Source of the DNA: Planococcus citreus
Lineage (GTDB): Bacteria > Bacillota > Bacilli > Bacillales_A > Planococcaceae
Reading direction: 5' to 3'
Assembly: GCF_003664125.1 (NCBI RefSeq)
Contig: NZ_RCCP01000001.1
Coordinates: 434,001-498,000, forward strand
DNA: 64,000 nucleotides
Shown: one piece after another, positions 1-7,388 of the stretch
Numbering within the stretch: position 1 is the stretch's first letter
Layout of the letters: the number at the start of each line of letters is the position of its first letter
Notes under the pieces: generated by a model
Databases searched by the model: none
Told to the model about the DNA's origin: nothing
What the model saw: only the letters and a program-made list of their open reading frames with translations
Made by a program: the position numbers and the translations under genes

Positions 1-462
1 AGGGGTCAATTCGATCTGCCGCCCCGCTCTTACGACTTCCCGTGTGCTTTCGTTAAGCGTGAGCTCTTCAAAACGGTGCAAATTTTCATCCACTGGATTT
101 TTCACCCTTAAGTTGGCGCGGATTCTGGCAAGCAGCTCCTCGATTTCAAATGGTTTAGTCACGTAGTCATTGGCACCAAGGTCAAGCCCAGCCACTTTGT
201 CTTTGACATCATTTTTGGCGGTCAGCAAAATGACCGGCAACTTGGCATCAGATGCACGGATCCGTTTCAGGACATCAAGCCCATGGATTTCCGGCAGCAT
301 CAAATCGAGCAGCACCAGATCCCATTCCTGTTCCCTGAAATGAATCAGGGCTTCGGAACCGGTCAAAGCGACCGCGGTCTCATAACCTTCGAATTTCAGT
401 TCCAGCTCCAGGACGCGGGCGATACTTTTTTCATCTTCCACAATCAATATGCGTTCCGTCAT
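1..462 (-). CDS. OmpR-family response regulator (ArlR-like), 3' end cut off by window edge
   Basis: The first 154 residues are visible: a full CheY-like receiver domain (about 1-120) and the start of the winged-helix DNA-binding domain. The acidic pocket D9/D10, phospho-acceptor D53 (in LLDLMLP), T81 and K103 are all present, so it should be phosphorylated by a partner histidine kinase and act as a cytoplasmic transcription factor. The start ATG at 460-462 has a GGGGGTG ribosome site. The receiver most resembles the ArlR/YkoG branch by eye (ELxFEGY, GLDLGANDYVTKPF). The partner kinase is presumably beyond the left edge; its target genes cannot be told from here. Confidence 0.9.
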   Translation of the reverse strand, partial: MTERILIVEDEKSIARVLELELKFEGYETAVALTGSEALIHFREQEWDLVLLDLMLPEIHGLDVLKRIRASDAKLPVILLTAKNDVKDKVAGLDLGANDYVTKPFEIEELLARIRANLRVKNPVDENLHRFEELTLNESTREVVRAGRQIELTP

Positions 463-504
463 CTGCGCACCCCCATTTTTCTTAATCATAGCAGGTTCAA
501 AAAG

Positions 505-529
505 AAAAAAGCGACCTAAAGGCCGCTTT
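505..529 (-). terminator. Rho-independent terminator of the aldehyde dehydrogenase operon
   Basis: Hairpin AAAGCGGCC/GGTCGCTTT (one G-U pair, 4-nt loop) followed on the minus strand by a T run. It starts right after the aldehyde dehydrogenase stop codon and separates that operon from the response regulator gene. Confidence 0.8.
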
Positions 530-1918
530 CTACTTCAATACTGTCCGGATCCATTTCGCCCGGTTTTTATAAGGGGGATACGTCAAATTGGTCGACAATT
601 TTGTGGACTTCTTGACGATCGATTTGGCGTGTGTAAAGGTTTCAAAACTTGCTTTGCCGTGATAGGAGTTCATGCCGGATGGCCCGACACCACCGAACGG
701 CAAGTAATGGCTGCCGACGTGCGAGACGGTATCGTTGATGCACCCTCCGCCGAATGGCAATTGGTCCAGGAAGAACCGGATAGCCCGGTCATTCTCGGAA
801 AACAGATAGGCAGCAAGCGGCTTCGGTAAACGCCGGATGTCCCGCAGCAATTGCGGCAAATCGTTATAGGTGATGACTGGCAAGACCGGCCCGAACAATT
901 CATCTTCCATCGATGGGCTGTCCCATTGTATGCCATCGAGCAAGGTCGGTTCGATGTACCGATCGGCACGGTCAGTGTCACCGCCGTAAACGATATGGTC
1001 ACGTTCTTTTTCGATGATGTCAGTCAGCCTATCATGATGTTTTTCGTTGACAATGCGTCCGTAGTCGGGGCTGTCCTGTGCATTGTCTCCATAAAACTTG
1101 CGGATCGTCTGGATAAAGATCTTCATAAAGTCTTCTTTCACCGACTCATGGACACAAAGATAATCCGGCGCCACGCAAGTTTGTCCGGTATTCATGAATT
1201 TGCCCCAGGCGATACGTTTTGCCGCAAGCTCCAGGTTCGCCGTCTGGTCGACGATTGCTGGGCTTTTGCCGCCGAGCTCCAAAGTAATCGGGGTAAGCCG
1301 TTCGGATGCCGCTTTCATGACCACTTTCCCGACCGGCACGCTGCCGGTGAAGAAAATATAATCAAAGGAAGCATGGATCAGAGCCGTCACTTCCTCGCGC
1401 TCCCCTTCGACCACTCTCACGTAATGCGGCTGGAAGCTCTCCTCCAACACTGTGCGGATGACGCGTGCGACGTTCGGTGTCGCTTCAGATGGTTTGACGA
1501 TGGCGCAATTGCCTGATGCCAAGGCACCGATGAGCGGTTCCATGACTAATTGGAACGGGTAATTGAACGGACCGATAACCAGCACCGAGCCATAGGGTTC
1601 ACGGATGATAAAACTTTTTGCCGGTTGCAAATGGATCGGCGTTTTAACTTGCTCAGGCTTCATCCAATCTTCAAGATGCTTTGTCATATGGCCGATGCTA
1701 TCGAGTACAAAGCCCACTTCCGTGGCATATCCTTCAAACTCGCTTTTTCCAAGGTCCAATTGCAACGCTTCGATAATATCGCCTTCATGAGCTTGAATCG
1801 CAGACTTTAGGCGCTGCAGCTGCGCAATGCGGAAATCCGCCGACTTGGTCACGCCTGTAAAATAATAGCCGCGTTGATCGGCTATCATATCTTCTACATC
1901 ATTGGCTGTAAAATTCAC
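530..1918 (-). CDS. Aldehyde dehydrogenase (class 3-like, YwdH type)
   Basis: NAD(P)-dependent oxidation of an aldehyde to the carboxylate; the substrate is unknown. It keeps the family signatures: NYPF (N119, oxyanion hole), VKPSE (cofactor lysine), FTGS, LELGGKSP with general base E214, and NTGQTC with nucleophile C248. The 462-residue length and the GPFNYPF motif fit the class 3/fatty aldehyde branch rather than the betaine aldehyde branch. I chose a GTG start at 1918 because AGGAGG lies 9 nt upstream; the longer in-frame ATG at 1942 has no ribosome site and would overlap the upstream stop. It lies 20 bp after the oxidoreductase gene, so the two are probably one transcript. The Gfo/Idh partner hints at a sugar- or polyol-derived aldehyde, but that is only context. 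Confidence 0.9.
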   Translation of the reverse strand: MNFTANDVEDMIADQRGYYFTGVTKSADFRIAQLQRLKSAIQAHEGDIIEALQLDLGKSEFEGYATEVGFVLDSIGHMTKHLEDWMKPEQVKTPIHLQPAKSFIIREPYGSVLVIGPFNYPFQLVMEPLIGALASGNCAIVKPSEATPNVARVIRTVLEESFQPHYVRVVEGEREEVTALIHASFDYIFFTGSVPVGKVVMKAASERLTPITLELGGKSPAIVDQTANLELAAKRIAWGKFMNTGQTCVAPDYLCVHESVKEDFMKIFIQTIRKFYGDNAQDSPDYGRIVNEKHHDRLTDIIEKERDHIVYGGDTDRADRYIEPTLLDGIQWDSPSMEDELFGPVLPVITYNDLPQLLRDIRRLPKPLAAYLFSENDRAIRFFLDQLPFGGGCINDTVSHVGSHYLPFGGVGPSGMNSYHGKASFETFTHAKSIVKKSTKLSTNLTYPPYKNRAKWIRTVLK

Positions 1919-1938
1919 TATTAAAAACCTCCTGTGGG

Positions 1939-2865
1939 TCATTGCAATAATTGGTCAATATAACGCTGGACAACCAGTCCTTCGTCAAAGCCGACGAGGA
2001 ACGTTGATTGCTCTTTCATTTCATCGAATAGGGAATGCACTGTTTTTTCCGTTTGCACTTCTACACGTGTTTTCCCCCGCTCTTCGAGGTACAAACGCGA
2101 CCAATTTTCAAGCGTCAGCACCCCCTCTTCGCCGTACACTTTAAATTGCAGCAACTCGTTCTGCCCTGCCCCGCTCATGCCGGACAACAGAAACGGTGAA
2201 CCTTGCTGCGTCTTGCCGTAGGCGATGACCCCGGTTTCGCATTTTTCGGTGTCTTCCGGAAAATCCACTTGGTGGGCGGCAATCTCCAATGTGCCGAACA
2301 AGCGATGCATTAATTGCAAGTAATGAGGAAAGACTTCCCGCACAAATCCTCCCTGGTCTCTCGTGGCAATCCATGGGTTTTGCTGCCACGCACGCGGCCA
2401 TTCAGGAAATACGGTATGCAACTCAATGCGGCGGACTTTTCCGATGTCTCCGCTTTTGATGCGCACTGCCATATCGCGGACGATCGGCGAATACATCAAC
2501 GGAAAATGCATGGCGGTGTGGATTCGGTTATTCGTCGCGGACTCCGCCATGGCCTGCGCTGCCTGTTCGTCATGGGCAAGCGGCTTTTCGCATAATACAT
2601 GCAGGCCCCTTCTTGCTGCAGTTTCTGCAAGCTCTGCATGGCTGTTTGGGGGCGTGCCGATGTACACCCAATCAATATCAGCCTGAAACAGTTCGTCCAA
2701 GGAATTGGTGACGGCTACATCGTATTGTTCTTTAATATAGTTTAGACGATTCCTGTCCGTGTCATAAACCGCTTCGACCTGCGCGGCATCGTCTTGTAAA
2801 ATTTGCTTAATGATGCGCTCCCCGACAATGCCGGCACCAATAATTCCAATCGCTATCAAAACCAT
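1939..2865 (-). CDS. Gfo/Idh/MocA family NAD(P)-dependent oxidoreductase
   Basis: N-terminal Rossmann fold with GIIGAGIVGERI near the start, then the family motif CEKPLA, and a C-terminal alpha/beta substrate domain; about 308 residues. Members oxidise sugars, inositols or related polyols; this substrate cannot be deduced. The start is ambiguous: ATG at 2863-2865 has AAGGGG only 2 nt away, whereas the in-frame TTG at 2857-2859 (two codons later) has better spacing. An upstream in-frame ATG at 2928 has no ribosome site. First gene of a two-gene operon with the aldehyde dehydrogenase; its promoter region is shared with the divergent small ORF. Confidence 0.88.
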   Translation of the reverse strand: MVLIAIGIIGAGIVGERIIKQILQDDAAQVEAVYDTDRNRLNYIKEQYDVAVTNSLDELFQADIDWVYIGTPPNSHAELAETAARRGLHVLCEKPLAHDEQAAQAMAESATNNRIHTAMHFPLMYSPIVRDMAVRIKSGDIGKVRRIELHTVFPEWPRAWQQNPWIATRDQGGFVREVFPHYLQLMHRLFGTLEIAAHQVDFPEDTEKCETGVIAYGKTQQGSPFLLSGMSGAGQNELLQFKVYGEEGVLTLENWSRLYLEERGKTRVEVQTEKTVHSLFDEMKEQSTFLVGFDEGLVVQRYIDQLLQ

Positions 2866-2886
2866 CGCCCCTTTTTGAGTTTCATT

Positions 2887-2913
2887 GTTTATAAGTGTAA
2901 CCTTCCGGGGTAT
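2887..2913 (+). promoter_or_regulatory. Candidate sigmaB promoter of the 45-aa ORF
   Basis: GTTTAT-N15-GGGTAT compared with the B. subtilis sigmaB consensus GTTTAA-N13-15-GGGWAW: 11 of 12 positions match with an allowed spacer. It lies about 45 bp upstream of the small ORF start. Confidence 0.5.
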
Positions 2914-2924
2914 AGAATAGTCAA
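2894..2924 (-). promoter_or_regulatory. Putative sigmaA promoter of the oxidoreductase-aldehyde dehydrogenase operon
   Basis: TTGACT (-35) and TACACT (-10) with a 19-bp spacer, just upstream of the oxidoreductase start. The long spacer makes it a weak prediction. It overlaps the divergent sigmaB-like promoter. Confidence 0.45.
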
Positions 2925-2957
2925 ACAATTACATTCGGAAAACTAGGAGGAATCATC

Positions 2958-3095
2958 ATGAATGAACAGAAAAACTGGTGGGAGCCGATCTTTACGGGAA
3001 CATTGGAAATGGGCGTCGACAAAGAAAGACTCGAAACAATCAACGAGGACAGCCTTTTATACTTTGAGGATGCAGCAAACACTTTAGAGCAATAA
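2958..3095 (+). CDS. Small orphan protein, 45 aa
   Basis: ATG start with AGGAGG 8 nt upstream, 45 codons, TAA stop, then a strong terminator. The whole unit (promoter, ribosome site, ORF, terminator) is monocistronic, which supports a real gene. The product is acidic (starts MNEQKNWWEPIF), has no membrane segment or signal peptide, and ends in LLYFEDAANTLEQ; I do not recognise a family. The sigmaB-like promoter suggests a stress-induced cytoplasmic peptide (inference). Confidence 0.65.
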   Translation: MNEQKNWWEPIFTGTLEMGVDKERLETINEDSLLYFEDAANTLEQ

Positions 3096-3125
3096 AGATG
3101 TTCAACTATTTCGCAAGTACATAGC

Positions 3126-3164
3126 AGCGCTTGATCCGGCCTCATGCGGAGCAAGCGCTTTTTT
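3126..3164 (+). terminator. Terminator of the 45-aa ORF
   Basis: AGCGCTTG pairs with CAAGCGCT, extended inside by TCCG/CGGA, followed by six T's. Confidence 0.85.
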
Positions 3165-3183
3165 ATGGAATCCGGAAGTTTTA

Positions 3184-3212
3184 TTGTCGGCTGCAGTTGT
3201 TTTCGCTATAAT
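3184..3212 (+). promoter_or_regulatory. sigmaA promoter of the nuclease gene
   Basis: TTGTCG-17 bp-TATAAT, with the start codon 25 bp beyond the -10. Confidence 0.7.
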
Positions 3213-3236
3213 TCGAGATAGAAAGCAGGGGTTGCC

Positions 3237-3956
3237 ATGAAATCATTCATCTTATTATTGATCAGCCTGCTGTTGTTGTCTGGATGCAATCTACTTGGAG
3301 CTACCGATACCGGAAGCTCCACTGACAGGACGGCTGTGGAAGTCACTGAGGTCATCGACGGGGACACGGTGAAAATCATCTATGACGGCAAAGAGACCAC
3401 GGTCCGTTATTTGTTGGTCGACACGCCGGAAACGAATCACCCGAGGTTCGGCGAGCAGCCACTCGGCCCAGAAGCGACCGAGCGCAACCGCGAACTGATC
3501 GAACAGGCACAGCAAATCGAAATCGAATTCGATGTCGGCGACCGTTTCGACGACTATGACCGCCTGCTCGCGTATTTTTACGCTGATGGGGAAAGCGTAC
3601 AGGAACAGTTACTTGAAGAAGGCTTCGCTCGCGTCGCCTATGTCTTCCCGCCGAACACTCGCTATGTCGATGAATTCCGTGCTGCCGAATCTGAAGCGAA
3701 AGATGCCGAAATCGGTATATGGGAATATGAAAATTATTCAACGGACCGCGGATTCAATGAGGATGCTTACCAGCAAACTGAAACTGACGCCCCGGATATC
3801 GATGGAGACTGCCGCATCAAAGGCAATATTAACCGGAGTGGCAATAAAATCTATCACTTGCCGGGCTCCCCTTCATATGAAGAAACCAATCCCGAACAAT
3901 GGTTCTGCACAGAGCAGCAAGCAAAAGATGCTGGTTTCCGCAGTTCCGGCCAGTAA
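3237..3956 (+). CDS. Thermonuclease (SNase-like) lipoprotein
   Basis: Signal peptide with lipobox LSGC (Cys about residue 17), so lipid-anchored on the outer face of the membrane. Residues about 35-160 form a staphylococcal nuclease domain: EVIDGDTVKI, VRYLLVDTPE and DYDRLLAY supply the metal and catalytic residues (two Arg and one Glu in the S. aureus enzyme). After it, a short C-terminal module with CRIKGN, IYHLPGSP and WFC is typical of many Bacillales surface nucleases. Likely role: Ca-dependent degradation of extracellular DNA/RNA. The start is preceded by a GGGG-type ribosome site and by a good sigmaA promoter. Confidence 0.9.
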   Translation: MKSFILLLISLLLLSGCNLLGATDTGSSTDRTAVEVTEVIDGDTVKIIYDGKETTVRYLLVDTPETNHPRFGEQPLGPEATERNRELIEQAQQIEIEFDVGDRFDDYDRLLAYFYADGESVQEQLLEEGFARVAYVFPPNTRYVDEFRAAESEAKDAEIGIWEYENYSTDRGFNEDAYQQTETDAPDIDGDCRIKGNINRSGNKIYHLPGSPSYEETNPEQWFCTEQQAKDAGFRSSGQ

Positions 3957-3972
3957 CCAGAGGAGGAATACG

Positions 3973-4479
3973 ATGCAATTGCTTGTCCTGCGCCTTGATT
4001 ACCGCAGCTCTAAAATGATTGAAAGCCTTCAAAGACAGCTCCGCCAGCCGAATTCCAAACTGGCGTTGCAACTGCCGCATGTCCCGCTGCTGGCTTATGA
4101 AAATACCGACCCGCTTCATTTGAAGGCAGCACTGGAACCGATCGCAAAAAATATCGAGCCCCCTTCTTTTCATGCCAGTAATATCGGATTTTCTAAAGAA
4201 GGTGCCCGATTTTATCTGCAGGTCCTTCCGAATGAAACACTAAACGAACTTTACAGCTCGCTGAAATTGGCAGCACACGAATTTCCGAATGGCGCTAATG
4301 CACAGTGGCAGCCGCATATTCCACTCATCGACAATGTTCCCGCTCCATTTTGGGGCCCGTTGTTTGCCAGGTTGGCGCTGGAGTTCAATCCGCTAGAAGG
4401 GACAGGTGCTGCATTGGAATGCTGGTCTGTGATCGGCAACCGCACGACAATCGAATGGAGCTTGTTCTTGGAAAGCTAA
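3973..4479 (+). CDS. 2H phosphoesterase-like protein with altered HxP motifs
   Basis: 168 residues; ATG 3973 preceded by AGGAGG at 3961-3966, 16 bp after the nuclease stop, so probably co-transcribed. A longer open frame upstream overlaps the nuclease gene and has no ribosome site. The two-lobed pattern, with PHVPLL near residue 36 and PHIPLI near residue 115, resembles the 2'-5' RNA ligase / 2H phosphoesterase fold, but the usual H-x-T/S catalytic pair is H-x-P in both lobes. It may be a divergent or inactive 2H protein. Function unknown; fold assignment tentative. Confidence 0.75.
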   Translation: MQLLVLRLDYRSSKMIESLQRQLRQPNSKLALQLPHVPLLAYENTDPLHLKAALEPIAKNIEPPSFHASNIGFSKEGARFYLQVLPNETLNELYSSLKLAAHEFPNGANAQWQPHIPLIDNVPAPFWGPLFARLALEFNPLEGTGAALECWSVIGNRTTIEWSLFLES

Positions 4480-4526
4480 ACAATAATGCCGGTTTTAAAA
4501 AGCTGAAAGTTTTTTTACAAAAACTA

Positions 4527-4555
4527 TTGTCTTTTTTCAAACTGGCATATATAAT
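4527..4555 (+). promoter_or_regulatory. sigmaA promoter of tRNA-Val
   Basis: TTGTCT-17 bp-TATAAT ending 21 bp before the mature tRNA 5' end. Confidence 0.75.
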
Positions 4556-4576
4556 AATAAATGTCCTTGAGATTGC

Positions 4577-4649
4577 GATTCCTTAGCTCAGCTGGGAGAG
4601 CGCTACCTTGACAGGGTAGAGGTCGCTGGTTCGAGCCCAGTAGGAATCA
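4577..4649 (+). tRNA. tRNA-Val (anticodon GAC)
   Basis: A 73-nt cloverleaf folds by hand: acceptor GATTCCT/AGGAATC, D arm GCTC/GAGC, anticodon stem CTACC/GGTAG with loop TTGACAG, T arm GCTGG/CCAGT with TTCGAGC, discriminator A. Anticodon GAC reads GUC/GUU (valine). The 3' CCA is not encoded. Stand-alone gene with its own promoter and terminator. Confidence 0.95.
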
Positions 4650-4673
4650 TCATATGCATGCTACGCGCTGCAC

Positions 4674-4708
4674 AAACCACCAGCCGGTTTTCCGGCTGGT
4701 GGTTTTTT
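4674..4708 (+). terminator. Terminator of tRNA-Val
   Basis: 14-bp perfect stem AAACCACCAGCCGG/CCGGCTGGTGGTTT with TTTT loop and T run; the A run on the other side could let it work on both strands. Confidence 0.9.
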
Positions 4709-4723
4709 AATATTATTGTTGCA

Positions 4724-4763
4724 AACAAAAAAAGATGGAAGTCCGCGGGCTTCCATCTTTTTT
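4724..4763 (-). terminator. Terminator of the TRAP transporter operon
   Basis: Stem AAAGATGGAAG/CTTCCATCTTT with T run on the minus strand, directly after the permease stop codon. Confidence 0.85.
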
Positions 4764-4764
4764 T

Positions 4765-6798
4765 CTATGCAGTTTGAGCTTTACTTGTCTTTTTGTCTCT
4801 CGACATCCATTGAATTACGAACAAGACGATAAAGACAGCCGCCCCGATGAGATCTGTGAAACCTTCCGGATAGATCAAGGCGATCCCTGTGACGAACGTG
4901 ATAATCCGCTCAAGCCAATTGAGCTTGCGGTACCAATAGCCGATCAAACCGGCCCCGATAGCGATCATACCAGTGATCGCGGTGATCAACACCCAGATCA
5001 ATTGTGTCCAGGTGGTATCGATCATTAACAGTTCTGGAGACAAGACGAACATATACGGAATGATGAATGCCGCAATAGCAAGCTTCGCCGCATTGAACCC
5101 GGTCCGTATCGGCTCCCCGCCGGAAATCCCGGAAGCTGCGAACGCAGCAAGCGCGACCGGCGGTGTGATATCTGCAATGATTCCGAAATAGAAGACGAAC
5201 AAATGCGCAGACAATGCAACGACGATCGGAACAGCTGCGCCAGCCGGCTCGTCGACCATCAGCAAAGTAATGATGGCAGGAGCGGCAATGGTGGACGTGA
5301 TGACATAGTTAGCCGTTGTCGGCGATCCCATACCGAGCACGATTGCTGCAAGCATGGTGAAGAACAATGTCAAGAGGACGTTCCCGCCGGATGCGGAAAC
5401 GAGCCCGTTTGCCAAGGACAAGCCCAAGCCGGTTTTTACGACCACCCCGACTATGATTCCTGCTGTTGCTGTCGCTGCTGCGACCGCAAGTGCAGTTCTC
5501 GCACCATCCACAAGTGCATGGATGATGTCTTTAAAGCCAAGGCGGGTTTCTTTATTGAAGGCACTGACGAAGATTGTCAGCAAAATCCCGTATAAAGCCG
5601 CTTGCATCGTCGGAATTCCGATTAACAAGAACACGATGATTGCAAGGATCGGCGTCAATAGGTAGATTTTTTTCAATACTTCTTTGCGATCGGGCATTTC
5701 TTCCGGCGACAGGCCTTTCAAGCCGATGCGTTTCGCTTCAAAATGCGTCATGATCCAAACGCCCGTGAAGTAAAGAAGCGCCGGGATGGCTGCCGCTTTG
5801 GCGATTTCCCAATAGGTGACACCGCCAATGAATTCGACCATCAGGAACGCTGCGGCCCCCATGATCGGTGGCATTAACTGACCGCCTGTCGAAGCCGCTG
5901 CCTCAACGCCGCCAGCAAATTCTTTCTTATATCCAAGCTTTTTCATCATCGGGATCGTGTAAGACCCGGATGTAACAACGTTTGCGACCGAACTCCCCGA
6001 AATAGTTCCTTGCAAGGCAGAGGAGAAAATCGCTACTTTTGCGGGCCCACCGGTCAAGTTACCTGCCAGCGACACAGCAAGGTCATTGAAATACTGGCCC
6101 ACGCCTGTTTTGACCAGGAACGAACCAAATAAAAGGAACGTAAAGATGAATGTTGCAGAAACACCGATCGGGGTACCGAGAATCCCGTCCGTTGTATAAA
6201 ACATCAATTGAATCAAAGATTCCAGGTCTTGACCGCGGTGGCGCATGAATCCCGGGAAATAAGGCCCGAAGAAACCATAAGTCAAAAACAGTATGCCAAT
6301 GACTGTAATCGGCATCCCAACGGCCCGCCGTGTTGCTTCAAGCGTTAAAATGACCGCTAAGATCCCGACGATCAAATCCAGTTCCGTTACGCGGCCGATG
6401 CGGAAGACCAAATCATCGTACATAATCGGCCAATATGCACCGACTCCGATAGACAATAAGGCGAATATGTAATCGTACCAGGCCACTTTATGGCGCGCGC
6501 CTTTCCGGCGGCGCAGCGGGAATAGGATGAAAATGAGTGACAATGCGAATCCTAAGTGGACAGAACGCTGGATGTACGCTGTGTATTGGCCGAAGATGGC
6601 TGTATATAATTGAAACAGTGAAAAGGCCAAAAGCCCAAAAAACACAACATGTTTGATTATGCCTGACAAATCGCGTGTATTCGACTCAGGATCGTACTTC
6701 TGGAGAAGCTCTTTTTGCTGCTCCTCTGAAAAATGGCTTTCGTCTTCTGGCGGAAGCTTTTTCTTTTCTCTTTCTTCTGGCGATAATTTATCACTCAT
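4765..6798 (-). CDS. TRAP transporter fused permease (TAXI-associated, DctQM fusion)
   Basis: 677-residue, strongly hydrophobic integral membrane protein. The charged N-terminus (about 1-45) is followed by DctQ-like helices and then a DctM/12TM domain with glycine-rich stretches such as SGSSVANVVTSGSYTIP and GMGSPTTANYV. This is the single-chain permease of the TRAP-T systems that use a TAXI-type binding protein. It imports an organic acid, driven by an ion gradient. The 5' end overlaps the DUF1850 gene by 8 bp and the binding protein is encoded upstream, so the three form one operon. Substrate unknown; TAXI systems known elsewhere take up C4/C5 dicarboxylates or glutamate-like acids. Confidence 0.92.
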   Translation of the reverse strand: MSDKLSPEEREKKKLPPEDESHFSEEQQKELLQKYDPESNTRDLSGIIKHVVFFGLLAFSLFQLYTAIFGQYTAYIQRSVHLGFALSLIFILFPLRRRKGARHKVAWYDYIFALLSIGVGAYWPIMYDDLVFRIGRVTELDLIVGILAVILTLEATRRAVGMPITVIGILFLTYGFFGPYFPGFMRHRGQDLESLIQLMFYTTDGILGTPIGVSATFIFTFLLFGSFLVKTGVGQYFNDLAVSLAGNLTGGPAKVAIFSSALQGTISGSSVANVVTSGSYTIPMMKKLGYKKEFAGGVEAAASTGGQLMPPIMGAAAFLMVEFIGGVTYWEIAKAAAIPALLYFTGVWIMTHFEAKRIGLKGLSPEEMPDRKEVLKKIYLLTPILAIIVFLLIGIPTMQAALYGILLTIFVSAFNKETRLGFKDIIHALVDGARTALAVAAATATAGIIVGVVVKTGLGLSLANGLVSASGGNVLLTLFFTMLAAIVLGMGSPTTANYVITSTIAAPAIITLLMVDEPAGAAVPIVVALSAHLFVFYFGIIADITPPVALAAFAASGISGGEPIRTGFNAAKLAIAAFIIPYMFVLSPELLMIDTTWTQLIWVLITAITGMIAIGAGLIGYWYRKLNWLERIITFVTGIALIYPEGFTDLIGAAVFIVLFVIQWMSRDKKTSKAQTA

Positions 6799-7312
6799 AG
6801 ATGTTCACTCCTTCTAATTGCTGATAAATGGATAGGCGCTTGGCACGGAATGTGTAGATCTTGCCTCTTTCCAAACTCTTTTTCAAATCGAGTTCTTTCC
6901 CTGCGAACAGGAAAGCGAGTTCCGCGTCCACGTCCCCGACTAGCAACCGGAATTCGGGCAGCTTCCGCTTCATATCCTTAATAAAGTATTTCCCGTCTTT
7001 TTCGACAAAGCGCTCCCCTTCTCCTGCATTCGACGGCATGCCGATATTGAAATCTTCGTACTCAAGTTCCGTCATCACCAATTGCCCCTCATCATCAAGG
7101 CGGTAACTTTCGATCACATCCGATAGATGGATCGAATGCGTATAGCGGATCTTAAAGCGGTCTTCTATAACTGGAACACGCGCTGCAATCTCGTTTGTTT
7201 CCGAATCGATGAAGATGAAGTTTTTCTGATATGGGATGAAGAAAAGTGCGGAGCAGATAAGGATGAGGATGATTAATATAAGAAGGACTTTGAGAATTCT
7301 TTTATTCTGCAA
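6791..7312 (-). CDS. DUF1850 protein of the TAXI-TRAP operon
   Basis: 173 residues with a single N-terminal membrane segment (VLLILIILILICSALFFI, about 9-26) and an outward domain. YTHSIHLSDVIESYR is the conserved DUF1850 core. DUF1850 genes sit next to TAXI-TRAP permeases in many bacteria and are assumed to be an accessory subunit, but no biochemical role is established. It overlaps the permease start by 8 bp, suggesting translational coupling. Confidence 0.85.
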   Translation of the reverse strand: MQNKRILKVLLILIILILICSALFFIPYQKNFIFIDSETNEIAARVPVIEDRFKIRYTHSIHLSDVIESYRLDDEGQLVMTELEYEDFNIGMPSNAGEGERFVEKDGKYFIKDMKRKLPEFRLLVGDVDAELAFLFAGKELDLKKSLERGKIYTFRAKRLSIYQQLEGVNIYE

Positions 7313-7330
7313 GATGATCCCCCTAGCGAC

Positions 7331-7378
7331 AAAAAATAAATAACGACGATAAAGCTTGCGCTTTATCGTCAGTTATTT
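7331..7378 (-). terminator. Attenuator-type hairpin between binding-protein gene and DUF1850 gene
   Basis: GACGATAAAGC/GCTTTATCGTC with TTGC loop, extended by AAATAAC/GTTATTT, followed on the minus strand by a T run. As it lies inside the operon, it probably lets the abundant binding protein be made in excess over the permease. Confidence 0.7.
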
Positions 7379-7388
7379 TGACCAGTTC

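Noticed and set aside
3532..4479. Long 315-codon open frame joining the nuclease region to the 2H-like protein
   Set aside because: The first 147 codons are the +1 frame of the nuclease gene; the real start (3973) has AGGAGG.
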